A stretch of DNA of 64,000 nt from Cunninghamella blakesleeana (Eukaryota; Mucoromycota; Mucoromycetes; Mucorales; Cunninghamellaceae), in assembly GCA_017871115.1 (NCBI GenBank), contig JAFCIZ010000001.1, positions 7,252,001 through 7,316,000 on the forward strand. The letters run 5' to 3'. Below, one piece after another: positions 48,229 through 59,971 of the stretch. A program made the translations under genes and the position numbers. How positions within the stretch are numbered: the stretch's first letter is position 1; each line of letters starts with the position of its first letter. Below the pieces are notes generated by a model. That model made no database searches and was not told where the DNA came from. It worked only from the letters and a program-made list of their open reading frames with translations.

Positions 48229-49044
48229 ACAATAGTAACACTTTTATATATTATATTATATATAGTTCCATCATCGTGATCCTGGATTAGTAGGTGTTCT
48301 TGGAGCAGCTGATTTACCTATACCTCAAACTTCTAAATGTCACCCCGAACCTTCTGCTACTTCTCCTTGTAGAAATAAGCCTGATCCTCGTCCATTTTAT
48401 GGTATTATTTGTGATGGTGTCCATGTACATCCTAATTCTGTAAGAATCGCTTATTATTCTCATCCTACTGGTGTTGTTCTTGTTACTGTAAGTAGATATA
48501 ATAAAAATGAAAATAATAAAGGCGAATATATCAACACAAAAAGAGTTTATAAACTAATATAAAAATTATTATTATTATTATTATTTTAAAAAAGGATGCA
48601 TTATCAGCTATGGGATTACCTAAAGGTACTTATACATTAGGTGGACGCGATGTAGAAGTAGATCATAGTGGTGCTTGTTATATTAAAGGAACAACCACTT
48701 TGGCTGGATGGTAAATAAAGATAAAGATATATGCTAATAAATATAAAAAAAGTGGGATGAATAGATATACTAAAAAATTGATTTTTTATTTTAATACTAT
48801 TTATTATAGTACTGTCACTATTGATGTATGTGTACGTAACTTTCAAAAATTCACAAATTGTACAACTGTAGAAGCTATAGAAGCTGCTACACTTCACCCA
48901 GCAAGACTTCTTGGTATTGATGATAGAAAAGGAACCCTCAATGTAGGTGCTGATGCTGATTTAGTATTCTTGGATGATTCAACTGGTGAATTATTTGTAA
49001 AAAGAGTATTTGTTGCTGGTGAAGAAGTTGAATTAAACAATTAA
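47229..49044 (+). CDS. nagA: N-acetylglucosamine-6-phosphate deacetylase
   Basis: Removes acetyl from GlcNAc-6-phosphate in chitin/amino-sugar recycling. Exons 47229..47582, 47752..48123, 48266..48487, 48595..48710, 48810..49044; 432 residues. Amidohydrolase landmarks: [41 protein letters not shown] with the metal-ligand Glu, [14 protein letters not shown] and [11 protein letters not shown] with the two metal His, [24 protein letters not shown], the catalytic Asp in VTDALSAMG, and [16 protein letters not shown] near the end. Cytosolic, no targeting signal. LAGCTVTID replaces the commoner LAGS/T-x-x-M-D, a mild variation. A TATA box upstream suggests regulated expression. Confidence 0.96.
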
Positions 49045-49694
49045 AAAAACTTTCTATCCCCCTCTTATCCTTTCTCCTCTATTTCTTCGATTTTTTTATA
49101 TCTTTAATTATTATTTTGTGTATGTTATATATAATATTAGATTCTTTTAATCTTTGTACCTTTCTTTTTTATTTTATTTTAATCTCACCCTCTCTTACTA
49201 CCAATCTATTAAATCATTTATCCTTTTGTAATAATAATAATAATAAAATAAAATGTATCTTTAAACTTATTTCTATCATCTGAGCTTTATGTATTTAAAT
49301 GAACCACATGAATTCCAAAAAAAAAAAAAAAAAAAAAATGCATATGTTATTATCATTCATCATTCAATTTTTTTATAGAAAAAATTAAAGTCAAGATCAG
49401 AATACATTAAACTTTATTGAAAATATTATTGTCATATGTTCATGATCAAAAAAACGGATTAAATTAAATTAAAACATATACAGAATATATACTTTATTTA
49501 AAATAAATAGGTTATAAACAAATAATAAATAAATAGTTATAATAGTAATAAAATATAATGGAATAAAATATAATAAATAGTTATAATAGTAATAAAAATA
49601 TTAATTAAATAAATACAGTTTTATATATACTTATATGTTGTTGATAAAATTCAGGGAGGTGTTATTATTATTAATTTTTTTAAAGGTCAGTTTT
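49045..49694. other. Convergent 3' intergenic region
   Basis: No gene. A run at about 49318-49338 and a near-duplicate pair of strings around AATAAATAGTTATAATAGTA at about 49528 and 49572 (tandem duplication of about 43 bp). Confidence 0.6.
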
Positions 49695-50321
49695 TTAAGC
49701 TTTAATAGTATTATCTTTTACTCTTCCGGAGCCGCAACAGCAGGCAATACAATACCAAAGGGAAGCTAAAAGGGCCCCAACAAGAGCACCCAAAGTCATC
49801 CACATGGAAGGACCTAAATTACCGTTAATTGAGCTATCGATTTGCTTTACTTCATTAATACCACGTAAAGAAAGTACCATTAAAAAGATAAATACCACCA
49901 ATAAAACAATAGAAGTCAAAAAGCAAGCCAAAGAAGCAACTACATCACTACTTCTCTTAAATTGAGATAAAACAGTGATGATTAATGCCAAAAAGGTTAA
50001 ACCAAATGCAATCCAATATAAAATAAAATTAGCTAAAAATAATTGATCTTGGCCATGGAACCCATCGACCCATTGTTGAATGATATCAGCTTTAGTCCAT
50101 ACAAATCCGCCTACAGGTTTAGAACAAGTATCCACTACCCAATTACTACCTTCACAATATGACCATAATCCAAACGTAATGAATTGTTCCCCACTCACTA
50201 ATCTTGTAAAATATAAATCACGTAAGAACGGCTGGTTATAGGTGTTACCGATTAAAGTAAAGAGTTCAAGTATGAAAGCGGCAAATGTAAGAAATGTTGC
50301 AACTGATGCTGAAAATGCCAT
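49695..50321 (-). CDS. SUR7/PalI (Rim9)-like four-pass membrane protein
   Basis: Single exon, 208 residues. Four membrane helices: FSASVATFLTFAAFILELFTLI, FLANFILYWIAFGLTFLALII, VASLACFLTSIVLLVVFIFLM and MWMTLGALVGALLASLWYC. The first extracellular loop (YNQPFLRDLYFTRLV to SKPVGGF) contains GLWSYCEG with a W-x-x-C pair and a second Cys, the hallmark of the SUR7/PalI/claudin-like superfamily. The tail is short with CCCGSGR, possibly palmitoylated. SUR7 marks plasma-membrane eisosome/MCC domains, and PalI/Rim9 assists pH sensing; sequence alone does not separate them. An intronless gene among intron-rich neighbours. Confidence 0.85.
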   Translation of the reverse strand: MAFSASVATFLTFAAFILELFTLIGNTYNQPFLRDLYFTRLVSGEQFITFGLWSYCEGSNWVVDTCSKPVGGFVWTKADIIQQWVDGFHGQDQLFLANFILYWIAFGLTFLALIITVLSQFKRSSDVVASLACFLTSIVLLVVFIFLMVLSLRGINEVKQIDSSINGNLGPSMWMTLGALVGALLASLWYCIACCCGSGRVKDNTIKA

Positions 50322-51519
50322 TTTATTTTATTTTATAAATGAAATAAATACTATAAAAAAAAAAAGTAATGAAAGAGAGAAAAGAATAATTTAAAATTAA
50401 AAAATTATCAAGAACCCTACTTTATATATTTTTTTTTTATATATGCAAAAAAAAAAAAATGACGTACGGAGTTTTAATTATATGTGTTTATTGTTGTTTT
50501 TTTAATACTAAACTAAATTTAGATCTTCCTTTAGCCACTTCACTACGTTTGACAAAAAAAAAAAATCGTCATTTTGTAATGGTTTGGTCATACAATTAAC
50601 TTCTTTGCATCATCTTTTTTTTAATCTAACTTACTTGGTAATATATTATTTCACTAATTTAAATATTATTATTTTTTTTTTCCAAATAAAAAAGAGGGCC
50701 TATTTAGTTTATGATATACTTTATTTTTTAAAAAATAAAATAAAAATAGTATTCGCCATGATTATAAAAAAAATTATAAAATCGGAATGAAAAAAAAAAA
50801 ATAATACTTGTGCCAAGTCTTTGCTAAGTTGATTTTTCTTTTTTTTCTATTGATTCTGATATTTATATAAAAATAGAATGCTTATAGGCAAAGAATCACA
50901 TAAAGTGTGAAAAGTACAAATGCCAGAAATATAAGAAAAAAGAAAAATAAAAACAAAAATATCTTCTAAACTGCCAAGGATCAAGGCTCTTTCATCGTTG
51001 ACATTTAACTTTGTTTCCCTTCTTTTAAAAATGTGAATATTTATGTATTTATGTATGTATGTATGACAACAAAATACGTACATATAAAACAAATAACAAT
51101 AATAAAAATATTGCCAAGAATTTAGTTACTATTCATCTTGTAAATATTTTCACGGTTCCTCTGTTTTTCTTTTTTACTTAGTGTTTTTTTAATAAAAAAT
51201 ATAAATAGAAATATGAAATAGTAGTAGCTTAGTGATGACATATAAGGAAGTATTTTAAGTTTCAAATCATGCATATATAAAAAGGAATACATCTTACATT
51301 GAATTTCCGATATCTTATTGATCCACTTTATATACCTTTTTTTTTTTTATCTTTTACTATTTTTTTATTGATTTTGGTATAAATGCATTATTAAAATAAA
51401 ATAAAAATAAAAAAAAAAGAAACCTATTTACATGGAATGATTTCTATTATTGGTTTATCTATACAATCGTTTCTTTTTCATAGTGTGTAATGATGATGAT
51501 GATGACGATGATGATTTAT
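50322..51519. other. Intergenic upstream of the SUR7-like gene
   Basis: No gene supported. Short plus- and minus-strand frames at 50584-50790 and 50847-51092 are low-complexity. TGATGATGATGA repeat at about 51489-51514 next to the RAE1 stop. Confidence 0.6.
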
Positions 51520-53063
51520 TTATTTCTTTTGACGCGGTTTTGATTCTTCGTCCGTAACAGAATGTAATAAAATACGATTAGGTGAATTAGGTGTATAAAA
51601 TTTATGTCCTTTTGTCCAATCATAACTAATAGCATAGGCAAAGATATTACCGTTTCGATTATATGATGTTGTTGAAATAGGTCCATTCATATTTGGTAAA
51701 GCTTTTAATTTTTGTTTAGCATCTTTGTCCCAAAAAACAACCCCTCCATCTGATCCGCATGTTGAAAAAGTACCATAAGTTGGATGAAATGATATTTCAT
51801 TGACTGAATAGATATTCTTGGCTTCATCTCGATGACATTTAAAGGAAAAATTTCGCCTAATTAATAATAGTAATAATGCAAAATATAAATATGTTACTAT
51901 TTCTCTTCTTCCTTTTTTTTTTTTTTTACTAATATATATGCTGCTTACATTTGATCTCTTTCACTAATATATTGAATACCACATCTTCCTTCAATGGATC
52001 CAATCGCGTAGCCTTGTCCATCAATAAAGCATGATACCGTACGCGTTTGCCATTTTAAAGGTGATAGGATTTGCTATTAACAAATAAATATAAAAATATA
52101 TATAAAAGGATAAAAAATAAATACATTTTATATATAATAGATCATGATAAATTATTATTATTATTATTACTAAATTATTTAATTAATTACCTTAAATATT
52201 GTAGTAGGATTATTTAAATCAAATAATAAAATATGTCGATCGGCGGTAGCAGCTACTAAAAGGTTTTGACGTGTATCCATAGAATATAAACGTTCAGGTA
52301 AAGTGACAGTACCAATAGGTTGAGGTGACCGTAAATCCCAATATTTCATAGTTTTATCCCAACTTCCAGTAGCTAAAATGGTTTGTTGTCCATCTAAAAA
52401 ACATACAGATCGAATAGTATCATCATGCGTGGCAATTTGGGTGGATTGGCCCGTAGCAACATCATACATTCTTCCTAATTTATCAGCTCCTCCTGATACT
52501 ACTTTTGTGCCATCCTTATATTGATTAAATAAATGAATAAATAATAAAGTTTAATGTGTTGTTATTTTATTTTAGTGGGTGTCTTGTTTTATATGCTTCA
52601 CTTTTATATTATTACTTTTTTTTTCTTTAGTTTATACCTTACTCCATGCTACACTTAAAGCAGGACCGACATGACTGTAAGATGCCTTTGGAATGCTTGT
52701 ACCATTTGGCTGTACTTCATAAATTCGAATCTAACAAAAAAGAATAAAGAAAAAGGTATAGCATGATAAAATATTATCAATAAATAAATATAATAGAATA
52801 ATCAAAATAATAGCAATAATAATAATATTCGTATAAAAGTGCATGATAATATTTTTTTTGATACTTTACTTGACCATCCCAAGAAGAAGCTGCTAAATAA
52901 TCTGTTACTGGAGAAAAACGAAGGCAAGAAATACCATCTGGTGGTGGCGATGTTACCTAGAATAATAATAAAATAGAGTAATAATACTAAACATTTAGTA
53001 ACTATAAAGCTATATGTATCTTTATTATCTAAAATAAATTACTTCAATATCTGGATTATTCAT
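51520..53063 (-). CDS. RAE1: mRNA export factor Rae1/Gle2 (WD40)
   Basis: Binds nucleoporin Nup98 (GLEBS motif) and supports mRNA export and spindle assembly. Exons 53063..53043 (21 nt), 52956..52870, 52730..52638, 52514..52191, 52073..51949, 51856..51520; 328 residues. WD40 blades: [123 protein letters not shown], and [31 protein letters not shown] followed by [13 protein letters not shown], all characteristic of Rae1. The N-terminus [15 protein letters not shown] is a short form. Divergent from SSF1 with 248 bp between starts. Confidence 0.96.
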
Positions 53064-53311
53064 TATATATTAATATAGTATAATAGTATATATAAATATA
53101 TGTATGTATATAAAGAGTAATGGAAATGAAATAGAAAGAAAAAAAAAAAAAAACTGGGTTAAAATAAAAAAAATAATGCACCGGAGCTAAATTTTTGTTT
53201 TATTTAGGAATATCCGTGACTCATTTTCTTAAGTATAATTTTTTTTTTAAAATTCAAATTTTTTTTTCAGACTTTTCTTTATCACATTTTTTATTTTTAA
53301 AGTATATTACA
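53064..53311. promoter_or_regulatory. Short bidirectional promoter RAE1 / SSF1
   Basis: 248 bp separates the two start codons. A TGACTCA (Gcn4/AP-1-type) core lies at 53217-53223, near the centre, with a GC-richer CCGGAGC at about 53181-53187. The rest is A/T runs and (TA)n. Both genes act in nuclear RNA or ribosome biogenesis, so shared control is plausible but unproven. Confidence 0.45.
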
Positions 53312-54886
53312 ATGGCTGGCAAAAGAAAAGTAAATAATTATAATAATTAATATTAAATAACGTATTTTTTTTTAATAATAATAAAAGAAAACTAAATCTT
53401 TAACTTTTATTTTATTTTTTTAAATAATCCTTATTATAGAGAAAGACTAAGACTCATAAGAAAATCACGGAAGAAGAATATGAAAAAGTACCAAAAAGTT
53501 TTGTTATTAAAACTGGTAAAGTTGGAACTTCAGTCACAGCACTTGTAAGGGATGTTCGTCAAATTATGGAACCTAATACTGCTACTCATTTAAAGGTATT
53601 GTTATTATAATTCTTATTATTGTTGTTGTTGTATGATCGGGAAAAAAAAGAGAAGGAGATAACATAGATCTAATAATTACAAAATAAAATTATACTTGTA
53701 CATATATATTCTATTTTTTAAATAGGAACGTAAAACCAATCGATTAAAAGATTTTGTTGCAGTTGCTGGTCAATTAGGTGTTACTAATTTTATGATTTTT
53801 TCTCGTACTGAAAAGAACACCAATTTACGTATCTGTCGTGTCCCACGTGGCCCTACTTTGACATTTAGAATTCATCAATATGCATTAGCCAAAGATTGTA
53901 TCAAGTTACAAAAAAACCCATCTATCTCACCTAATGATTTCCGCACTAGTCCTTTATTAGTATTGAATAATTTTAGACAAGAAGGAAAAGAATTTAAAGT
54001 GATGACTGCCATGTTACAAAATATGTTCCCATCCATTGAAGTTGAAACGGTAAAAAAAAAAAAATAAAGATATAGAACAGATTTATGAAAAAACAGATAA
54101 TTAAATAGATAATAAATAAGAACGTAGATGCTGTATTTGTTATAATTACTTATCTTTTCATCTTTTTACTAGATGAAATTATCACAAGCTAGACGTGTGT
54201 TATTATACAATTATAATGAAGAAACAGAAATGATTGACGTGCGACATTATCATATTGGAGTAAAAACAACTGGGGTTTCCAAATCAATTAAAAAAGTAGT
54301 CAACACACATTTACCAGACTTGAGTAAATTTGAAGATATAGCTGATTATGTATTGAAAGAAGCTATAGTATCAGAAAGTGATGTTGAAGATGCTCAAGAG
54401 GATACTACTGTAACCTTAGCACAAAATTATCATGGAAGAAACAATCGTAAAAATGAACAACGGGCTGTTCGATTACAAGAAATTGGTCCTCGTATGACTT
54501 TACAATTAATTAAAGTAGAAAATGGATTATGCGAAGGCGAAGTGCTCTATCATCGCTTTATTAAATTATCACCAGATGAAATCAAGGAAAATGAACGAAA
54601 ACGACAAAAGACATTATCAGAAAAACAACAAAGACGTGAAGAACAACAAGCTAATGTGGAAAGAAAACAACGTGAAAAGGAAGAACATCGTAAAAGAACA
54701 GGAGCTCCCATGGCTGTGGATTCCAGTGATGAAGATGATAATGATAATGATGATAATGACCAAGATGAAGACGAAGATATAAATGAACAAATTATGGAAA
54801 CAATGGATTCAAATGATGAAGATGATGATAATGATAGTGATGATGAAGAAGAAGAAGAAGAAGAAAAGGAAGAAGAAGATGATTAA
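53312..54886 (+). CDS. SSF1: SSF1/Peter Pan (PPAN), Brix-domain ribosome biogenesis factor
   Basis: Nucleolar factor for 27S pre-rRNA processing and 60S assembly. Exons 53312..53329 (MAGKRK), 53440..53595, 53726..54049, 54173..54886; 403 residues. The basic start KRKRKTKTHKKITEEEYEKVPKSFV and the Brix domain (VTALVRDVRQIMEPNTATHLK, DFVAVAGQLGVTNFMIFSRT, NLRICRVPRGPTLTFRIHQY, SPLLVLNNF, KVMTAMLQNMFPSI, RRVLLYNYNEETEMIDVRHY) match Ssf1/Ppan. IGPRMTLQLIKVENGLCEGEVLYHRF is the sigma70-like C-terminal motif. A Lys/Glu coiled region and a long acidic D/E tail follow. The acidic tail is encoded by GAT/GAA repeats prone to length change. Confidence 0.96.
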
Positions 54887-55392
54887 ATTCAACTACTTTG
54901 CATTTTTATTTTATTTTATTATTCTATTTTAAATCCATACATATATATTCATTTTATTTTATTTTATTTCATCATTATTATTTTTTTAATCTTGCATATA
55001 ATTTATATACACTGTTGAACTCATATCATTATTTTCTTTTTTTTTTTAATAAATATATTTAATTGTAAAGAACTCTATTCTTTTTATTTGCAATAATAAT
55101 AAAAACGATAATAATAATAATAAAATATAATAAGAGTAATAACAACAGTAAAAAGTAATAATAATATAGTGTGGGTTAAAAAATAAAGAAAAAATACAAA
55201 TATACTATTATAGATAGTATCATAAATAAAAACATATAAAATTGATCATCGTATAGAAATATAATAAAAACAATACATTATTTGTTCATGTAACATAAAA
55301 AAAAGTATATAGAAAAACAGAAATTGCAGAATTATAAAATTATAAAAAAAAAGAGAGGGGAAAAGAAAGAAAAAAAATTTTTTTTTTCTTTT
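54887..55392. other. Convergent 3' intergenic region
   Basis: 506 bp between convergent SSF1 and WOPR genes. TTTTATTTTA repeats, an AATAAATA-like polyadenylation string at about 55049-55056 and an A-run/T-run junction at about 55372-55388. No gene. Confidence 0.6.
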
Positions 55393-57204
55393 TTACATCC
55401 ATTGCATAGCGCTTTCATCAAGAGAATAAAATCTATTGGAAGGCTGAGATAAATGAGAAGAACCTGGATGATGATGGTGATGTATATTTTCATGTTGGTG
55501 TTGTTGGTGTTGTGTGGATTGAGAAGGGTAGTAGTTTGAAAAACCTATAGAAGAAGTGGGTGAGGAAGAAGAAACTGAGGGAAGATGGATTTGTTGTTGT
55601 TGTTGTTGATGATGATGTTGGAGTTTAGGTGAATCATTTGATAAAAGAGAGTTAATACTTGTATTATTATTATTATCTTGCGAAGGACGAGATAGATTAG
55701 GTAAATTTAGGATACGACTATGGTGATTATTGTTATTATTATTATTATTTTCATCATCATTATTATTATTCGGTTTAGATTGCGGTGTAGAAGAATAATC
55801 AAACGCATAAGACGAATTTGATTGATGGTGATGATGTTGATATGGCATGGATACATGATGTTGTTGGTGATGATGATGATGATCATTAGAAGTAGAAGCT
55901 GTTGGAGGAGGAGCCATTGAACCAAGAGAATTAGGTAAAGGAGTATTAGGTGAAGAAGTAGGTGAAGGTAAAGTATATGTATTGACATTATACATTGGAT
56001 CAAAGACAGGTTTGGATCGATCTATATCCACACTAGCTCTATGATGGTTATTATTAGAAGAAGAAGAGGAAGAGGAGGTAGAAGAAGAAGAGTTTGGATG
56101 ATGGAATTGAGAAATAGAATTATGTCTTGAAAATACAGGTTGATGTAAATAATCTGTTGCTGAGGGAAGGGATAAACTTCTTGAAGAAGGAATGGATCTA
56201 GCAAGCTGACCAGCGGCTAAAAAAATTATAATAATAATAAAAAAGAAGGAGAAGGAAATGTTTAAAACGTTAAAAATGGTTGGGTTATATACTTATTCTT
56301 TTTTCCTCTTTCATTCTATTTATTTAATTTTATTACCTGCATTAAAACCAGTGGAAGATGAAGAAGTAGGATAATATGGCTGAGAATATTGATCAGGTTC
56401 CACTAAAGGTGGTATGCGAAAGTTTTGTCTAACCAATAATTCAGGGGATATTTCCAAGTTAGCCAATTCAGGTACAGTAGAAGGAGTTCTTAAGCGATTT
56501 GCCACCACATCATCAGGATGGTAATACGATATTAAATGGAGAGGTGTACCGTCCACAATCAAAGACATTGTTTTCTTAATTAAACCATCTTCTTTAAAAT
56601 TATAAGCATCTGATAGACTACCTACTAATTGACGTTCTTTGTGTCTATCCACTACGCTTTGATCTGCACTATTACTTCTTAATCTTGCTCTTCCTGCTTC
56701 AATTAATGCTCTTTTCCGCTTAGGTACTCTTTTATCTAATTCTCGATATATTAAAAAGTTACCAAGTATTCTTGAAGGACTCCAAACTAAACCATCTGTC
56801 CAACGTTTAATACCTAAAGTAATATAATGTAAATAAAAAAAAAAAAAGAAATATATAATTATCATTAACAAATATAGAAAATAAGTATAGTGTGTTTCAT
56901 ACCAAATTAAGATAATGTAAACTTTATATTTTATTCGTTCCACTTTTTTTATATTATTAAAAACTTGTTACTATATTATTATTGCTGTTATTTTTTTGTA
57001 TTATTACAATTATTAATCTTTTTATATTTTACCAGAATCTCTTTCATCAAATACAAAGACAGAGCCTGAGCGTACAAGTTTTCTTTCTTTTTCTTGTAAA
57101 CGTCTTGATATTCTTGGTAATAAGCAACGACGACAAGCTTCTAATACTAAAAGAGAATCTTGTGTAGTTTCTATGTAACCATGAAAAGTCTCAACAATAG
57201 ACAT
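55393..57204 (-). CDS. WOPR-domain transcription factor (Gti1/Pac2, Wor1/Ryp1 family)
   Basis: Exons 57204..57033, 56813..56337, 56216..55393; 490 residues. The WOPR domain is split as in other fungi. Box 1 (residues 5-57): TFHGYIETTQDSLLVLEACRR then RISRRLQEKERKLVRSGSVF and VFDERDSG. Box 2: IKRWTDGLVWSPSRILGNFL and YRELDKR, then GLIKKTMSLIVDG with LHLISYYHPDDV. The C-terminal half is Asn/His/Ser/Gln-rich with poly-H, poly-N and poly-Q tracts, a common activation-region style. Family members are master regulators of morphology, conidiation and, in pathogens, host adaptation; the specific output here is unknown. A 1.6-kb promoter with a long (AG)n tract lies upstream, unusually long for this window. 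Confidence 0.95.
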
Positions 57205-57340
57205 AATTTAATATATAATTTAAGTATTAAAAAAAAAAAGAATGATAATAAAAAAAAAAAGATAATATTAAGGTTTGACAGATATAAATATATATATATT
57301 CTATTTAAAATATAATATATTTATAAGATAAAAAAATAAT

Positions 57341-57387
<47 letters not shown>

Positions 57388-58787
57388 AAAAGAAAAAAAA
57401 AAGTGAGTGATATAAAAAAAAAGAAAAAGGAAGAAAAGAAGGAAAAAAAAAAAAAGTGAACGTGACACTTTAAAGCTTCCAAAAAAGAAGAAAAGGGGGG
57501 AGAGAAATGAAATTGGATTATGATTATGGCGAATTAACGTTTAGTGTTTTTTAAATATTTCAAACTCCATTAAGACTCTTTTTTTTTTGACGACTCGACT
57601 GAATTGGTATAAATATAATATAATGAATATAATATAACTATACATATATTAATCTATATAATTATATAATATAAATACAATAATACAAATATAATAATAA
57701 TAATAATAATAATAAATAATATATATATATATATATATATATATGATATATATACATATATATATATTTATCATATATATTATATTTATCATATATTTAT
57801 ATATATTTATATTACATCGTTTCTTTTTATTTTCTCGAAGATTTTTTTTTTTTGATCATTTTACGTAAAAACCTCTATTGGTACAATTTATCTTAATTCG
57901 TTCTCAGTAAAGGGAATGATTGGATGGGATGTATTTTACTGTATTACCTCCAATATTACTTTTTATGGAACTTAGATTATGAAATCGAGACTAAAAAAAT
58001 AAAAAAAAATAAAATAAAAAGGAAAATATAGTATTTTTTTTTTTTTTAAAAAAAGTATAACTTTACTCTGCAAAAACTTTAATATTGATTTTCTTTTTTT
58101 TTTCTTATATTAATACAGATCAAATAAGATCAGGTTTTTAAAGTTTCATTGCTTATATTTTTAAATGATCGTTGTTTTTTTTTTTTTTACCATTGATAAA
58201 AAATTAAATAAATAGATAGTTCATTGAGAAAAAAAAAGGAACATTTATGACTAAAAAGAAATAATGATATCAAGCCAATGTGTTATTATTTAATTCCCAC
58301 GCCTTTCAATTTGGGGAGAATATATAATCTCTTCTTTTTCCCTCTCACTCACTCTTTCTCTCTCATTAATTTTTTTAACCTTTTCCCCCACAAATTTCGG
58401 TGTTTATATTAGTTTTATTCGAAACTAGTGTAATATTATTTGAATGTTCATTTTTTTTATATCTTATTCAATGATCATTATAAATAAAATATTCTTTTTG
58501 TACAATAAAATATATATGAAAAAAAATATTCCCTTTTATAATAAATAAATAAGGAAATAGATGATAAAAAATAGCAAAAAATAACAAACAGTATAGTATC
58601 ACAAAATGGTGGCAAAACGTTCCTGCAAGAGAAAACGACGAGAAAATCTGACATTTAATAATTACGGTCACAAAAGAAACTGGTGGAAAAAAAAGGATAT
58701 ACCTTGTCAATTTTTTTTAAATTCTTCTCTCTTCTTTTTTTTTTCTCTTTCTTTCTTTATCTTATTTTCATTTAAAAATCTTCAAAC
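57205..58787. other. Long divergent region WOPR / HSP10
   Basis: Contains the (AG)n tract at 57345-57382 with purine-only extension, (AAT)n at about 57693-57716, (TA)n at about 57718-57745, a TnAn palindrome at about 58031-58057 and a C/T tract at about 58329-58365. The frame 58606-58821 (MVAKRSCKRKRREN...) overlaps the HSP10 start and is not called as a gene; it could be a uORF if transcription starts upstream of it. Confidence 0.55.
57345..57382. repeat. (AG)19 microsatellite in the WOPR promoter
   Basis: Nineteen AG units followed by an A/G-only stretch to about 57401, giving a long polypurine tract about 140-180 bp upstream of the WOPR start codon. On the coding strand it reads as (CT)n, a GAGA-factor or leader-type tract. 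Confidence 0.9.
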
Positions 58788-59513
58788 ATGGTATGTATTC
58801 CTATTTACATATCACTTATAGGATAATAATAATAACAATAAATAATATTTTATTAAACAATAATTTTATATATTTATATGTATTATTATTATTATTACTG
58901 TTATTATTTTAGTCTGCTAGTAGAGTCAAGAATATCGTCCCCCTCCTCGACCGTGTTTTAGTTCAACGTATCAAAGCCCAAGAAGTAAGTTTTGAAAATA
59001 AATAAAATAAGTATATATATATTAAAAAAAAAAAAGGGAAACGATATGTAAATATATATGAATAAACGGCATATTCATAAGGAATTTTTTTTGTTGTATT
59101 TTCATGAATAGAAAACTGCTGCTGGTATTTTCATTCCCGAAAAAGCTCAAGAAACTTTAAATGAAGGTCTTGTCGTAGCTGTTGGTAAAGGTGCTCTTGA
59201 TAAAGAAGGTAAACATATCCCTCTTCAAGTTGCTTCTGGTGATCGTGTCATCCTTCCTCCTTTCGGTGGTAGCAACGTTAAACTTGGCAATGAAGTAAGT
59301 ATATTTGTATTTATAAATAAAAAAATTAATGGGATCAAAAAATAATAGGAAAACTAGCATTATGATAAAGTTGTATTTTTATATCGAACCATACAAAAAT
59401 AAAAACCAGGGAGAGAGTTCGAGTATTTATTCTAACTGTTTTTTTTATTTTTATAATAGGAATACCTTTTATTCCGTGATAGCGAACTTTTAGCCAAGGT
59501 CGTTGAAAACTAA
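58788..59513 (+). CDS. HSP10: Mitochondrial 10-kDa chaperonin (HSP10/GroES)
   Basis: Co-chaperonin of Hsp60 in the mitochondrial matrix. Exons 58788..58790 (only the ATG), 58913..58984, 59112..59294, 59460..59513; 103 residues. The ATG is followed directly by a GTATGT donor; an in-frame TAA stands four codons upstream, so no longer first exon is possible in this reading. Sequence: SASRVKNIVPLLDRVLVQRI, KTAAGIFIPEKAQETLNEGL, VVAVGKGALDKEGKHIPLQV, GDRVILPPFGGSNVKLGNE, EYLLFRDSELLAKVVEN. The mobile loop (TAAGIFIPEKAQE) and the roof loop are intact. Codons are less AT-biased, consistent with strong expression. Confidence 0.95.
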
Positions 59514-59929
59514 AATGATTTAATTTTTAAGTCTATTGTTTTATTTTTTTTTTCCTTTCATCTTCTTCATTGTTAATAATCTAGTTTAGAAATAACATAA
59601 AAATGTATACATCCTATTTAAAAAAGTGAACATAATAAAAATTAAGTGAATGTAATTTAAATTTTTTTTTAAAAAACATTATGACTCAAATAATGTATAC
59701 AATTTTGACACCTGAAAAATTATATGTCACAAGTAAAATATAATATAATATTAATAAATAATAACAGTAAATTGTATTTTTTTTTTTTTTTTTTTTAAGA
59801 AAAAAGGTAGTCAGTATATTGTTTATAGAGTTTATATAAATTACTATAAGGTAATATAAAATATTATTCTTTATCCGTTCTACTAGCAATATCAATTCCA
59901 TCCATATCTAGTACAATAAAGAAGATTCA

Positions 59930-59971
59930 TTACAGTCCATATTGACTATCATCCTTCATATCATCCATGTA
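59930..59971 (-). pseudogene. Possible orphan terminal exon
   Basis: On the minus strand a TTTCAG acceptor ends at 59972 and is followed by 13 codons, YMDDMKDDSQYGL, and a stop. The upstream region on the same strand (about 60145-60065) has a protein-like string WFGFFRGPGLLCYYL but no continuous exon structure. Could be the remains of a gene on the minus strand. Confidence 0.2.

Noticed and set aside
58441..58450. Heat-shock element-like TGAATGTTCA upstream of HSP10
   Set aside because: Only two nGAAn units; a functional HSE needs three or more, and it is about 340 bp from the start.
58606..58821. 71-codon frame MVAKRSCKRKRREN at the HSP10 promoter
   Set aside because: It crosses the HSP10 start and intron donor and degrades into poly-F; at most a uORF.
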